Origin: Acidobacteria bacterium RIFCSPLOWO2_12_FULL_67_14b | GTDB lineage: Bacteria > Acidobacteriota > Vicinamibacteria > Vicinamibacterales > UBA2999 | DNA: 42,467 bases | Reading direction: 5' to 3' | Assembly: GCA_001768615.1 (NCBI GenBank) | Contig: MELE01000169.1 | Span: 19,122 to 61,588, forward strand | In this document: positions 15,745 through 23,741 of the stretch, piece by piece | Layout of the letters: each line of letters starts with the position of its first letter | Position numbering within the stretch: the first letter of the stretch is position 1 | Made by a program: the position numbers and the translations under genes | The notes under the pieces: model-generated | What the model saw: the letters and a program-made list of their open reading frames with translations, nothing else | Database searches by the model: none | What the model was told of the DNA's origin: nothing

Positions 15745-18021
15745 GTGTCGCAGCCGACTCCGCCCCCCGACCCGCTCGCGCCAGACGTGGCCGCACGCCT
15801 CGCGGAATTCGCGCGGGCCTGCAAGGCCGCCACACGCATCGTGTCGTTGTACCCGGAGAGCCATCCGTCCATACAGTTCGCGCTGTCGCGCATCGTCGAG
15901 GCCGGCAGGCAGGCGGTAACGAACGGGCCGTTCGCCATCACGGTGCTGCCGGACGGCCTGCTGGTCGGCGGACGTGGGCTGGCCAAGCCCGATCCGGCGG
16001 CGACCGAGCTCGCCGCGCTGCTCCACCTGCAGTTGATCGGCGAGATCACGTTGATGGACACGCTCGGGGCCGGCGAGTGGCACACGTTCCTGTCGCTGCT
16101 CGCCAAGACGCCCGAAGACGCGCGGGCCATGGGCGGGGTCGCCAAGGCCTGGGACGCGTCGGGCACCAAGGCGATCGCGCTGAAAGAGATCGACTATGCC
16201 GAAGTGCTGCGCGAGCGCGCGGGCGGCGGCGAGTCGGCGTCGTGGGATCGCATCCTGGCGACGCTGAGCGAGGAGCAGGGCGAAGGCGGCGTCCCGGGCC
16301 AGCCGGCCATGGCGAGCATGCTCGAAATGGCGAACGACCCGGGACGCCTCGTGCAGTTTGCCGAGAAGCTGCAGGAACACGGCCGCGCCGCGGGCGACGA
16401 CTCGATCCAGCAGCGCAAGTCGCTGCTGGAACTGATGCACGGCCTGGCGAACTACGCCGCGGAACGCAAGCCCGAAGAGCTCGACGCGGTGCTGAACAAG
16501 ATGGCGGGCGCGGCGGCGCAGATGTCACCGGACATGCTGCTCACGCTCATCACCGATCCGCCGCCGCTCGCCTCGTCGGGCGGCGGCGGCCAGCGCATGG
16601 ACCTGGGCGGCGAGCTGCAATCGCGCCTCACCGACGAGATGCTGGCCAAGTTCCTGGTCGACAACGTCGTCAAGGACGCCGGCGCGAGCAGCCGCCTGGC
16701 GGCGGCATTCCAGACCCTGGTGCCGGATCGGGATCGGCAGCAGAGCATCCTGGCCGCGGCCACCGAGCAGGCCGCGGCGATGTTCGGGCGGGATTCGGAA
16801 TTCCAGAAGGTGTGGTCGAGCTCAACCGAAATCCTGACGTCGTACTCCGACTCGCAGTTCGTGTCGGAAGACTACGCCCGCGAGCTGAGCCTCGCCCGCA
16901 GCCAGGCCGTGGACGTCGAGAAGATCGGCGACGACCCGCCCAATCGCATCCGGGCGTGGGTGTCGACCGTCAGCGACGACGAGATCCGGGCCCTCGATCA
17001 GCACCTGCTGCTCGACCTGCTGACCATCGAGGCGCGGCCGGAGGCGTGGGCCGGCGTGCTGGACGTGGCGGTGTCGAGTATCGAGCAGCTGGTGCTGGTC
17101 GGCGACATGACGCTGGCCTCCCAGCTGGTCGATTGCATTGTCGGCGTGGCGCGGCAGGAATCGTCGCCGTTTGCGGCGCATGCCGCGGCGGGAGTCACGC
17201 GGCTGGTGGACGGATCGCTGGTCCGCCACCTGGTGCTGTTCCTGCGCCAGGCCACCGACAACGAGGTGGGCCTCGCCAAGCAGATGTGTAAGACCGTCGG
17301 GCCGGCGCTGGTCGAGCCGCTGGCGGATGCGCTGGCGGCGGAAGACAACCCGCGGACGGTGCGGCGCCTGCGCGACATCCTGATCGGCTTCGGACCGGCG
17401 GCGCGTCAGTACGCCGACGAGCTGCGCAGCTCGCCGAATCCCGCGGTGCGGCGCGCCGCGGTCGATCTGCTTCGCGCGCTCGGCGGCGAAGCGGCGTTGC
17501 CGGACTTGCGCGGGCTGCTGGATGACGCCGACCCTCAGGTGCAACGCGAGGCGCTTCGGGCGATCGTTCAGATCGGCACCAACGAAGCGTACGAAGCGCT
17601 CGAACAGGCGCTCAAGAGCGGCGAGCCTCACACCCGGGAGGCCATCCTGCAGGCGCTGGGCGCGCTCCGCGACGAGCGGGCGGCACCGCTGTTCGTCTAC
17701 ATCCTCACGCACTCCGGGTACAAGGGCTCGCTCGAGACGGTCTACATCTCGTCGATCGAGTCGCTGGGCCGTGTCGCCAGCGATGAGCGGTCGGTGTCGA
17801 CGTTGACAGAGATCCTGCACCGGGGCGAATGGTATGCGCCGAACCGGACGGCGCGCATTCGCGCGGCGGCGGCGCGGGCGCTGCGCGCCATCGGCACGGC
17901 CAGCGCCGAGCGGACGTTGAACGAGGCGGTGTCGGGCGGGGCGGGCGGCGTGAAGCGCGCGGCCAGGGCGGCGCTGGCGGAACCGGCGCCGCCACGCACC
18001 GCGATGCGAAGGGCCAAATGA
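15745..18021 (+). CDS. HEAT-repeat protein with shared N-terminal region (module copy 2)
   Basis: This 758-residue protein is a paralogue of the gene at 12111-14330. It has the N-terminal region with LYPESHPSI at 35-43, the same IDYAEVL segment (about 150), and the related middle segment ending VSTVSDDEIRALDQHLLLDL. HEAT-type repeats fill residues about 530-750 (ALGGEAALPDLRGLLDD, IVQIGTNEAYEALEQALKS and others). The start is a GTG at 15745. It ends in a four-base overlap with the second HD-GYP gene. It carries no signal peptide or membrane segment, so it is cytoplasmic. A scaffold or sensor for the HD-GYP protein is the best guess. Confidence 0.85.
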   Translation: MSQPTPPPDPLAPDVAARLAEFARACKAATRIVSLYPESHPSIQFALSRIVEAGRQAVTNGPFAITVLPDGLLVGGRGLAKPDPAATELAALLHLQLIGEITLMDTLGAGEWHTFLSLLAKTPEDARAMGGVAKAWDASGTKAIALKEIDYAEVLRERAGGGESASWDRILATLSEEQGEGGVPGQPAMASMLEMANDPGRLVQFAEKLQEHGRAAGDDSIQQRKSLLELMHGLANYAAERKPEELDAVLNKMAGAAAQMSPDMLLTLITDPPPLASSGGGGQRMDLGGELQSRLTDEMLAKFLVDNVVKDAGASSRLAAAFQTLVPDRDRQQSILAAATEQAAAMFGRDSEFQKVWSSSTEILTSYSDSQFVSEDYARELSLARSQAVDVEKIGDDPPNRIRAWVSTVSDDEIRALDQHLLLDLLTIEARPEAWAGVLDVAVSSIEQLVLVGDMTLASQLVDCIVGVARQESSPFAAHAAAGVTRLVDGSLVRHLVLFLRQATDNEVGLAKQMCKTVGPALVEPLADALAAEDNPRTVRRLRDILIGFGPAARQYADELRSSPNPAVRRAAVDLLRALGGEAALPDLRGLLDDADPQVQREALRAIVQIGTNEAYEALEQALKSGEPHTREAILQALGALRDERAAPLFVYILTHSGYKGSLETVYISSIESLGRVASDERSVSTLTEILHRGEWYAPNRTARIRAAAARALRAIGTASAERTLNEAVSGGAGGVKRAARAALAEPAPPRTAMRRAK

Positions 18022-19415
18022 TGGATCCGGTCACGCGTCTTCGTGCGGCGGACGACTTCATGCGGCGGCTCGGGGCGGCCCTGCGTGGCGCGCAGTTGTA
18101 CGCGCCCTCGCACCCGCTGGTGCAGCGCGCGTTTGACGGCCTCAACGAAGCGATCACGCAATTGCTGGAGGATCAGCCGTCGATCGCGATCGGCATCATC
18201 GGCCAGGAGGTGATCGTCGGCGACCTCCCGCTGCCGCGCGCGGCGGAGTCGATGGGCGAGATGATGCGGCGTCTCAAGTCGCTCGGGATCGAGCGCATCG
18301 TCTTCGATCGCGGCGTGACGCCGGAGGAGCTCTCGACCCTGGCGCTCACCATAGCGCATCCCGAGCGACGGCCCGGGCAGGACGCGGCCGGAGTCGAGCC
18401 GAGTGATCCGCTTGGCGCGCTGAACTCGCTGCCGCACATCCGCGTCGGACGCATCCAGACGGAACAGCGCGTGGAGAAATCCGCCGCCGACGTGGCGACG
18501 ATCCGGCGGCTGTACGCCGACGCGTCCACCGTCGCCGGTTCGGTCTGGGAGACGGCCAAGACCGAGGGTACGCCGGATCCGAAAGCGGCCCGCGCGCTGA
18601 TCGATTCGCTGGCGCAGGCCGTGTCGGCCAATCGCACGGCGCTCATCGCCCTGACGGCGCTCAAGAACTACGACAACTACACGTTCACGCACATGGTGAA
18701 CGTCTCGATTCTGACGATGTCGCAGGCGCGAGCGCTGGGCATGGACGGCGCCCCGCTGCGCGAGCTCGGCCTCGCCGCGCTGATGCACGACATCGGCAAG
18801 GTGCGCACGCCGACCGAGATCCTCAACAAACCGGACAAGCTCACCGACGATGAGTTCACGATCATGCGGATGCACGTCGTCGACGGCGCCGAGATCCTGC
18901 GGCGGACGCCGGAGATGCCGGCGATTGCGCCGGTGATCGCCTTCGAGCATCACCTGCGCCTCGACGGCACCGGCTACCCGTTCAAAGTTGCGCGAACGGG
19001 CCTCAACGTCGGGACCATGCTCTGCAGTATCGCCGATGTCTACGATGCGATGCGGTCGCAGCGCTCCTACCAGCAGGCGTTTCCGTCGGACCGCATTCTC
19101 CAGGTGATGAAGCGCAACGACGGCCAGCAGTTCGATCAGCACCTGGTGCGGCGCTTCACGCAGCTGCTCGGCATCTATCCGCCGGGCAACCTGGTGCGGC
19201 TCGACACCGGCGCGCTCGCCGTCGTGCTGGCCGTGCACGCGCCCGATCCGTACAAGCCGCGCGTGAAGGTGATCATCACGCCCGGTGGCGAGCGGCTCGA
19301 GACGCCGTACGATCTGAGCCTGTGGGAAGTCCCGCCCGACTCGCAGGGGCCGAAGGCGGTGACGGCGCCGCTCGATCCCGCCGAGCACGGCATCGACCCG
19401 CTCACCTACCTGTAA
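18018..19415 (+). CDS. HD-GYP domain protein (module copy 2)
   Basis: This 465-residue protein repeats the layout of copy 1. Residues 1-110 are the shared region (LYAPSHPLVQ at 27-36), a linker with IRVGRIQTEQ follows, and the HD-GYP domain starts near YDNYTFTHMVNV. The metal pair is H257-D258 in HDIGKVRTP. FEHHLRLDGTGYP keeps the full HH-x3-DGxGYP motif, with GYP at 319-321, so this copy is more likely to be an active phosphodiesterase than copy 1. Start ATG overlaps the HEAT stop. Hydrolysis of c-di-GMP is inferred from the family. Confidence 0.93.
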   Translation: MMDPVTRLRAADDFMRRLGAALRGAQLYAPSHPLVQRAFDGLNEAITQLLEDQPSIAIGIIGQEVIVGDLPLPRAAESMGEMMRRLKSLGIERIVFDRGVTPEELSTLALTIAHPERRPGQDAAGVEPSDPLGALNSLPHIRVGRIQTEQRVEKSAADVATIRRLYADASTVAGSVWETAKTEGTPDPKAARALIDSLAQAVSANRTALIALTALKNYDNYTFTHMVNVSILTMSQARALGMDGAPLRELGLAALMHDIGKVRTPTEILNKPDKLTDDEFTIMRMHVVDGAEILRRTPEMPAIAPVIAFEHHLRLDGTGYPFKVARTGLNVGTMLCSIADVYDAMRSQRSYQQAFPSDRILQVMKRNDGQQFDQHLVRRFTQLLGIYPPGNLVRLDTGALAVVLAVHAPDPYKPRVKVIITPGGERLETPYDLSLWEVPPDSQGPKAVTAPLDPAEHGIDPLTYL

Positions 19416-19444
19416 CCGCGGCGCCCGTAGCGTAGAATCGGTCC

Positions 19445-19720
19445 GTGGACTTCTCGCGGCTCCCCGGCGGCGACCTCGTGGAACGCGGGCTCCGTGATCT
19501 GGCCGAGTCGCGCGACACCGAGGCCGCGGATCTCGTCCTGATTGGCGCTCCCCGCCTGCGGCGGCTGGGGCTGGAGGTGCCGCTGGATCGCTCGGCGGGC
19601 GCCGAACATCGGCTCTACCTCCGCCTGGCCGCCGAAGATTCCCGGACGGCCCATTCCCGCTACAACGCGTTGATACGCCGCCTCGTCAGCTTCGAGCGGG
19701 CCGCGGAATGCGCGGGCTGA
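19445..19720 (+). CDS. small protein paired with a DUF6036-type nucleotidyltransferase
   Basis: This 91-residue protein starts with GTG (MDFSRLPGGD). It is charged, helical and has no membrane segment. A conserved-looking tail, HSRYNALIRRLVSFERAAEC, is familiar from proteins that precede DUF6036 genes, though this comes from memory. It overlaps the nucleotidyltransferase by 13 bases, so the two are translationally coupled. It could be the antitoxin of a toxin-antitoxin pair, but that is inference from the layout. Confidence 0.75.
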   Translation: MDFSRLPGGDLVERGLRDLAESRDTEAADLVLIGAPRLRRLGLEVPLDRSAGAEHRLYLRLAAEDSRTAHSRYNALIRRLVSFERAAECAG

Positions 19721-20232
19721 GCACCCGCAGCCAGGTTGAGCGCTTCATGGCGGCGCTCGGGCGGGCCGTGCGCCAGCCGACGCGCGTGTACTTGACCGGA
19801 GGCGCCAGCGCCGTCCTGCTCGGATGGCGGGAGACGACCATCGACGTCGACCTCACCTTCATGCCAGAAGGGGACGAGGTGTTCCATGCCATTGCGCACC
19901 TCAAGGAGGAACTGGGGATCAACGTGGAGTTGGCATCGCCATCCCATTTCATTCCCGCGGTTCCGGGATGGGACACGCGGAGCGCCTTCATCGCGCAGGA
20001 GGGGCCGATATCCTTTTATCACTACGATTTCTATTCGCAGGCCCTGTCCAAGATCGAGCGCGGCCACGCGCAGGACCGCATGGACGTGGCCGCGATGCTG
20101 AAGGGTGGCGTCGTCGACGGGAGTCAGTTGCTCGCGCTCTTCGAGCTCATCGTCCCGGACCTGCATCGCTACCCGGCGATCGATCCCGAGTCGTTCCGAC
20201 GTTTGGTGGCAGAGGCACTGGAGCGGCGCTAA
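19708..20232 (+). CDS. DUF6036-type nucleotidyltransferase
   Basis: This 174-residue protein starts MRGLSTRSQVERF and contains YLTGGASAVLLGWRETTIDV followed by DLTF, the nucleotidyltransferase core with GG-S and the DxD pair (residues about 29-50). KIERGHAQDRMDVAAML is the usual C-terminal helix that contacts the nucleotide. Relatives (DUF6036, AbiEii and MNT-like) act as toxins that modify tRNA or a partner protein, or have unknown function. It overlaps a small upstream gene. The fold assignment is fairly safe, the toxin role is not. Confidence 0.85.
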   Translation: MRGLSTRSQVERFMAALGRAVRQPTRVYLTGGASAVLLGWRETTIDVDLTFMPEGDEVFHAIAHLKEELGINVELASPSHFIPAVPGWDTRSAFIAQEGPISFYHYDFYSQALSKIERGHAQDRMDVAAMLKGGVVDGSQLLALFELIVPDLHRYPAIDPESFRRLVAEALERR

Positions 20233-20318
20233 GTGAATGCGGCGAGGTCGTGTACGAAAGGCGATAACATTAAGGCCATGACGCCTTCGGGAACGCCGGC
20301 GCCCCATGAAGGATCGCC

Positions 20319-20339
20319 GGCACCCCATAAAGGGGTGCC
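20319..20339. repeat. GGCACCCC/GGGGTGCC hairpin before the subtilase
   Basis: An 8-bp stem with a five-base loop ends four bases before the chosen subtilase start. Like 10721-10739 it ends with AAAGGGGYGCCCTAC. A related, degenerate copy (GGCGCCCC) lies at 20298-20305. It may be part of the leader or a repeat relic. Confidence 0.6.
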
Positions 20340-20343
20340 CTAC

Positions 20344-21900
20344 ATGGTCGTAACCGTGGTCGCGGTCCTGGGCGTGTTCACGGCCATCGGGCAGGGCCAG
20401 GGCGGCCAGGCCATGCCCATCTCGCGGCAGATGATCCAGGAGGCCGCGCTCCCGCCGATCGATCGCGGGCTGCGCGATCAGGATCCGGCGCGGGCCGCGC
20501 GCACCAGCGGGCCGGGCCTTCGCGCCCGCGCCGATCGCACCGGCGCCACGCTGCCCTACGTGCGCGGATCGGTGATCGTCAAGTTCAAGCCAGGCACCGC
20601 GCGCAGCGCCGTTTCGATGGCCACCAGCCAGGTCGCGGGCGTGATGGCCGCGGACCGATCGAGCTTCGCCGACTTCGACATCGTCGACGTCCCGATGGAG
20701 AGCGACGTCGAGCAGGCGGCCGAGCTGCTGCGGGCGCGCCCCGACGTCGAGTACGCGCAGCCACGCTACCTCAATCACGCGATGACGCGGCCGAACGATC
20801 CGCTCTACACCAACCAGTGGAATTTCCCCGCGATCGACATGGAGCGCGCCTGGGACATCCAGCCCGGCGCCACCTCCGACATCATCGTCGCCGTGCTCGA
20901 CAGCGGTGTCGCGTTCCGATCGGGCACGATCCGCTACAACTCGCGCTTCTCGTTCCAGATGACCAGGAACGGCCCGACCTATCCGGCGCTGGGCACCGTC
21001 GACGTGCCGTTTTCCGCGGCGCCCGAATTGGGCGCCACCGGCTCGACGCGTTTCGTCGCGCCGCACGACTTCATCTGGGACGACGACCTGCCGGTGGACC
21101 TCGATTCGCACGGGACGCACGTCACGGGCACCATCGGCCAGCTCACCAACAACGGCGTCGGCGTCGCGGGCATGGCCTACAACGTCCGGATCATGCCGGT
21201 GAAGATCATCCAGGGCCTGTGGGACGAGATCTTCGACAGCCCCAACTCGGGCACCGACGACGTGGTGGCGCGCGGCATTCGCTATTCGGCCGACAACGGG
21301 GCCAAGGTGATCAACCTCAGCATCGGACGCAGTGAAGGCGGGCCGGCCCCCGTGGTGACCGCGGCGATCCGCGATGCGATCGGACGCGGCGTGTTCGTGG
21401 CCGTGGCGTCCGGCAACACGAAGGACAACGGCAACCAGCCGAACCGCCTGGGCGACGGCGCCACCGGCATCGACGGCATGATGGTGGTCGGCGCGGTGGG
21501 CCGCGGGCTCGAGGCGGCGTACTACTCGACCACGTCGGGGTCGGTCGAAATCGCCGCGCCCGGCGGCGATCAGCGGGCCGGGGGAAGCAGCGCCGGCATC
21601 CTGCAGCAGACGCTCGACCTCGATCTGCTCGAAACCTACGATCGGCCGGTCTCGCAGTACGGCCCGCCGCGCGCGGATTCGTTTGCCTACTACTACTTTC
21701 AAGGCACCTCGATGGCCACGCCGCACGTGTCGGGCTTTGCCGCCCTGCTGATGCAGCAGGGCATCACCAACCCGGCGGCCGTCGAAGCCGCGATCAAGCA
21801 GTTTGCCACCGACAAGGGCGCCACCGGGCGGGATGACACCTTTGGGTTTGGCCTGATCAACCCTCGTGCAACGCTGCGCGGCTTGGGCATTGCCAAGTAG
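20344..21900 (+). CDS. secreted S8 family (subtilisin-like) serine peptidase
   Basis: This 518-residue protein has the subtilase catalytic triad: D186 in AVLDSGVA, H256 in DSHGTHVTG and S456 in QGTSMATPH, with N of ASGN stabilising the oxyanion. Residues 1-25 (MVVTVVAVLGVFTAIG) look like a signal peptide. A segment from about 75-135 (GSVIVKFKPG ... LLRARPDVEYAQP) resembles an inhibitor I9-like propeptide. The ATG at 20344 is chosen because upstream in-frame codons run through the hairpin repeats; ATG 20278 would add 22 residues. It probably degrades proteins outside the cytoplasm. Confidence 0.92.
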   Translation: MVVTVVAVLGVFTAIGQGQGGQAMPISRQMIQEAALPPIDRGLRDQDPARAARTSGPGLRARADRTGATLPYVRGSVIVKFKPGTARSAVSMATSQVAGVMAADRSSFADFDIVDVPMESDVEQAAELLRARPDVEYAQPRYLNHAMTRPNDPLYTNQWNFPAIDMERAWDIQPGATSDIIVAVLDSGVAFRSGTIRYNSRFSFQMTRNGPTYPALGTVDVPFSAAPELGATGSTRFVAPHDFIWDDDLPVDLDSHGTHVTGTIGQLTNNGVGVAGMAYNVRIMPVKIIQGLWDEIFDSPNSGTDDVVARGIRYSADNGAKVINLSIGRSEGGPAPVVTAAIRDAIGRGVFVAVASGNTKDNGNQPNRLGDGATGIDGMMVVGAVGRGLEAAYYSTTSGSVEIAAPGGDQRAGGSSAGILQQTLDLDLLETYDRPVSQYGPPRADSFAYYYFQGTSMATPHVSGFAALLMQQGITNPAAVEAAIKQFATDKGATGRDDTFGFGLINPRATLRGLGIAK

Positions 21901-21910
21901 GACGCCGCCG

Positions 21911-22582
21911 ATGATGACGCGCGCGCCGCTCGCTCTCGCGCTTCTCGCGCTGTTGGCGTCGGCCGATCCGGCGGGCGCGCAGGCCAAACCGCGCCCGCGT
22001 CCGGCGCCGCAGTCGCGCAGCATCCAGATCGGCGGCTACGCGATGTTCGGCCAGTTCAACTTCGCAGCGATCGATACCTTCGACGCGGTGCTGGGCCGGA
22101 CGTCCGGCCCCATCTTCGGCGGCGGCGCCACGGTGGGCCTGCCGTTCGGCGGGCTGTTCGTCGACATCGGCGCGTGGCGATTCAAGCAGGACGGCGAGCG
22201 CGTGATCGTCGTCAACAACGAGGTGTTTCCGCTCGGCATTCCCTTGACGGTGACGATCATCCCCGTCGAGTACACCGCCGGATGGAAATTCCTGAGAGGC
22301 CGCAGCCGGCTCGTGCCGTACGTCGGCGCCGGGATGACCTCGTTCGGCTACAAGGAGACGTCGACGTTCGCCGGCGCGGGCGAAGACGTCGAGGATCGCT
22401 TCAACGGCTATCACGTCATGGGCGGCATCGAGTTCAAGGTCATGCGGTGGCTCGGGGTCGGCGGCGAGTTCGCGTGGACCACCATTCCCGACTCGATCGG
22501 CACGGGCGGCGTGTCGGAGACCTTCAACGAAACGGACCTGGGCGGCACCAGCTTCCGGGCCAGGATCACCATCGGCCGGTAA
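21911..22582 (+). CDS. outer-membrane beta-barrel-like protein
   Basis: This 223-residue protein has a clear signal peptide (MMTRAPLALALLALLASADP, then AGAQA). After a proline-rich stretch, alternating strands dominate: SIQIGGYAMFGQFNF, GGGATVGLPFGG, PVEYTAGWKFLRG, VPYVGAGMTSFGYK and SFRARITIGR, ending with an aromatic/polar pattern typical of 8-stranded barrels. The C-terminal residue is R, not F, so the canonical barrel signal is weak. It follows the subtilase by 10 bp and may be cotranscribed. Function unknown. Confidence 0.75.
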   Translation: MMTRAPLALALLALLASADPAGAQAKPRPRPAPQSRSIQIGGYAMFGQFNFAAIDTFDAVLGRTSGPIFGGGATVGLPFGGLFVDIGAWRFKQDGERVIVVNNEVFPLGIPLTVTIIPVEYTAGWKFLRGRSRLVPYVGAGMTSFGYKETSTFAGAGEDVEDRFNGYHVMGGIEFKVMRWLGVGGEFAWTTIPDSIGTGGVSETFNETDLGGTSFRARITIGR

Positions 22583-22597
22583 GGCGGCGACGGTCCC

Positions 22598-22960
22598 GTG
22601 ACCCCCTTCGAAAGAAGAGTCCTCACCATCGTCTCGCGCATTCCGCCGGGGCGTGTGGCGACGTACGGCGACGTGGCGAAGCTGGCGGGCAAGCCGCGCG
22701 CGGCGCGGGCGGTCGGCAACATCCTCCGGGAGGCCGACCGGCCGGGCCTGCCCTATCACCGCGTGATCGCCGCCGGCGGGCGCCTGGGCGGGTATACGAG
22801 CCTCGCCCTCAAGCGGTCGCTGCTGGCCGCCGAAGGCCTCACGGTCGTCCCGGGCCGGGTGGTCGGGTTCGCCCAGCGGCGTTGGCCCGCCTCCGCTCTC
22901 GAAGCGAGCTTCGGCGGGGTCCCGCCGAAGCGGCCTTCGGCCGCGAAGGCGGACAAATAG
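22598..22960 (+). CDS. alkyltransferase-like (ATL) protein, MGMT fold without the acceptor Cys
   Basis: This 120-residue protein has the DNA-binding half of O6-alkylguanine-DNA alkyltransferase: GRVATYGDVAKLAG, RAVGNIL (arginine finger region) and LPYHRVIAAGGRLGGY. In MGMT the motif is PCHRV, with Cys accepting the alkyl group. Here residue 53 is Tyr, so it cannot transfer alkyl groups and fits the ATL class (usually PWHRV), which binds O6-alkylguanine and recruits nucleotide excision repair. Start is GTG 22598, 15 bp after the barrel gene. The last ~20 residues (about 100-120) come from a repeat-like GC-rich tract. Confidence 0.85.
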   Translation: MTPFERRVLTIVSRIPPGRVATYGDVAKLAGKPRAARAVGNILREADRPGLPYHRVIAAGGRLGGYTSLALKRSLLAAEGLTVVPGRVVGFAQRRWPASALEASFGGVPPKRPSAAKADK

Positions 22961-23129
22961 ATCCGAACCGAATCGGCCTCTGGCACGTCTGTTTGGGCGT
23001 GGCCTGCGTGACCGTCAGATCAGTGTTATCAGTGTCATCCGCCGTCGCGCTACGCGCTTTGGCGGGACAAGTCTGCGGCTCTGGTTGGCCTGTCGGCGTC
23101 ATCTGCGGCCCCCATCAACCTCCCCAGTG
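22961..23129. other. intergenic region before the sigma factor
   Basis: The 169-bp gap holds no gene. It contains ATCAGTGTTATCAGTGTC words (23020-23037) and a GCTACGCGC...GGCGGGACAAG element (about 23049-23070) related to the tail of the ATL gene and to the anti-sigma insert at 24002-24053. A promoter for the sigma operon must lie here, but no box was convincing. Confidence 0.4.
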
Positions 23130-23735
23130 ATGCCGCCGTCTAACCCTTCAGGTGACGTGAAGAGCGCCGATCTCGAGCTGGTCGGGCGCATCCGCGCCGG
23201 CGACGGGACGGCCTTCGAGGTCCTGTACCGGCAGCACGCCACGCGGCTCTACAATCTGGCCAGCCGCATGACGGGCGCCCACGGAGAGGCCGACGACCTG
23301 CTGCAGGACATCTTCCTGCTGGCGTATCGAAAGCTGGGGAGCTTCCGGGGGGAATCGTCGCTGGGCACGTGGCTCTATCGGCTGGCGATGAACCACTGCC
23401 TGGATGTGCTGAGAAACCGGCAGACGCGAATGGGCCACCACACCGATTCGCTGGACGAACCGGACGCGATGCCGGTGGCGTCGCCGGTGCCGGTGCTGGG
23501 CGCGGTGAGCCGGATCGACCTGGAGCGGGCCATCGAGGCCCTGCCCCCTGCCTGCCGGGCAGCGTTCCTGCTCCACGACGTGGAAGGGTTCGGGCACCAG
23601 GAAGTCGGCGAGATGCTCGGGGTGTCGGAGGGCACGTCGAAGTCACAGGTGCACAAGGCACGGATGCGGATTCGATCCTATCTGGCGCACGGGTTGAAGA
23701 AGGTTGAGAGCCGAAAGCCGAGAGCTGAAAGCTGA
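23130..23735 (+). CDS. ECF-type RNA polymerase sigma factor
   Basis: This 201-residue protein has the sigma-2 core (YNLASRMTGAHGEADDLLQD with QDIFLLAYRKL, then SLGTWLYRLAMNHCLDVLR) and sigma-4 (AIEALPPACRAAFLLHDVEG followed by EVGEMLGVSEGTSKSQVHKA). Such sigma factors redirect RNA polymerase to stress promoters and are held by an anti-sigma factor, which is the next gene, six bases away. The last residues after AHGLKK (VESRKPRAES) are encoded by a CTGAAAG-type repeat. The regulon and signal are unknown. Confidence 0.94.
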   Translation: MPPSNPSGDVKSADLELVGRIRAGDGTAFEVLYRQHATRLYNLASRMTGAHGEADDLLQDIFLLAYRKLGSFRGESSLGTWLYRLAMNHCLDVLRNRQTRMGHHTDSLDEPDAMPVASPVPVLGAVSRIDLERAIEALPPACRAAFLLHDVEGFGHQEVGEMLGVSEGTSKSQVHKARMRIRSYLAHGLKKVESRKPRAES

Positions 23736-23741
23736 ACGCTG
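23703..23741. repeat. GAGAGCCGAAAGCC heptad-like repeat at the sigma/anti-sigma junction
   Basis: Short words (GAGAGCC GAAAGCC GAGAGCT GAAAGCT GAACGCT) run through the last codons of the sigma gene into the 6-bp gap. Each word is 7 bp. They are the reverse-complement relatives of the TTCAGCC heptads at 30977-31010, 32381-32416 and 38522-38552. Confidence 0.65.

Noticed and set aside
19660-22023. 787-residue open frame on the minus strand
   Set aside because: It runs antisense to the nucleotidyltransferase and subtilase, which have clear catalytic motifs; composition is that of a shadow frame.
23020-23110. Possible riboswitch or small RNA
   Set aside because: Words such as ATCAGTGTTATCAGTGTC are repetitive, but no conserved riboswitch core or terminator was seen.
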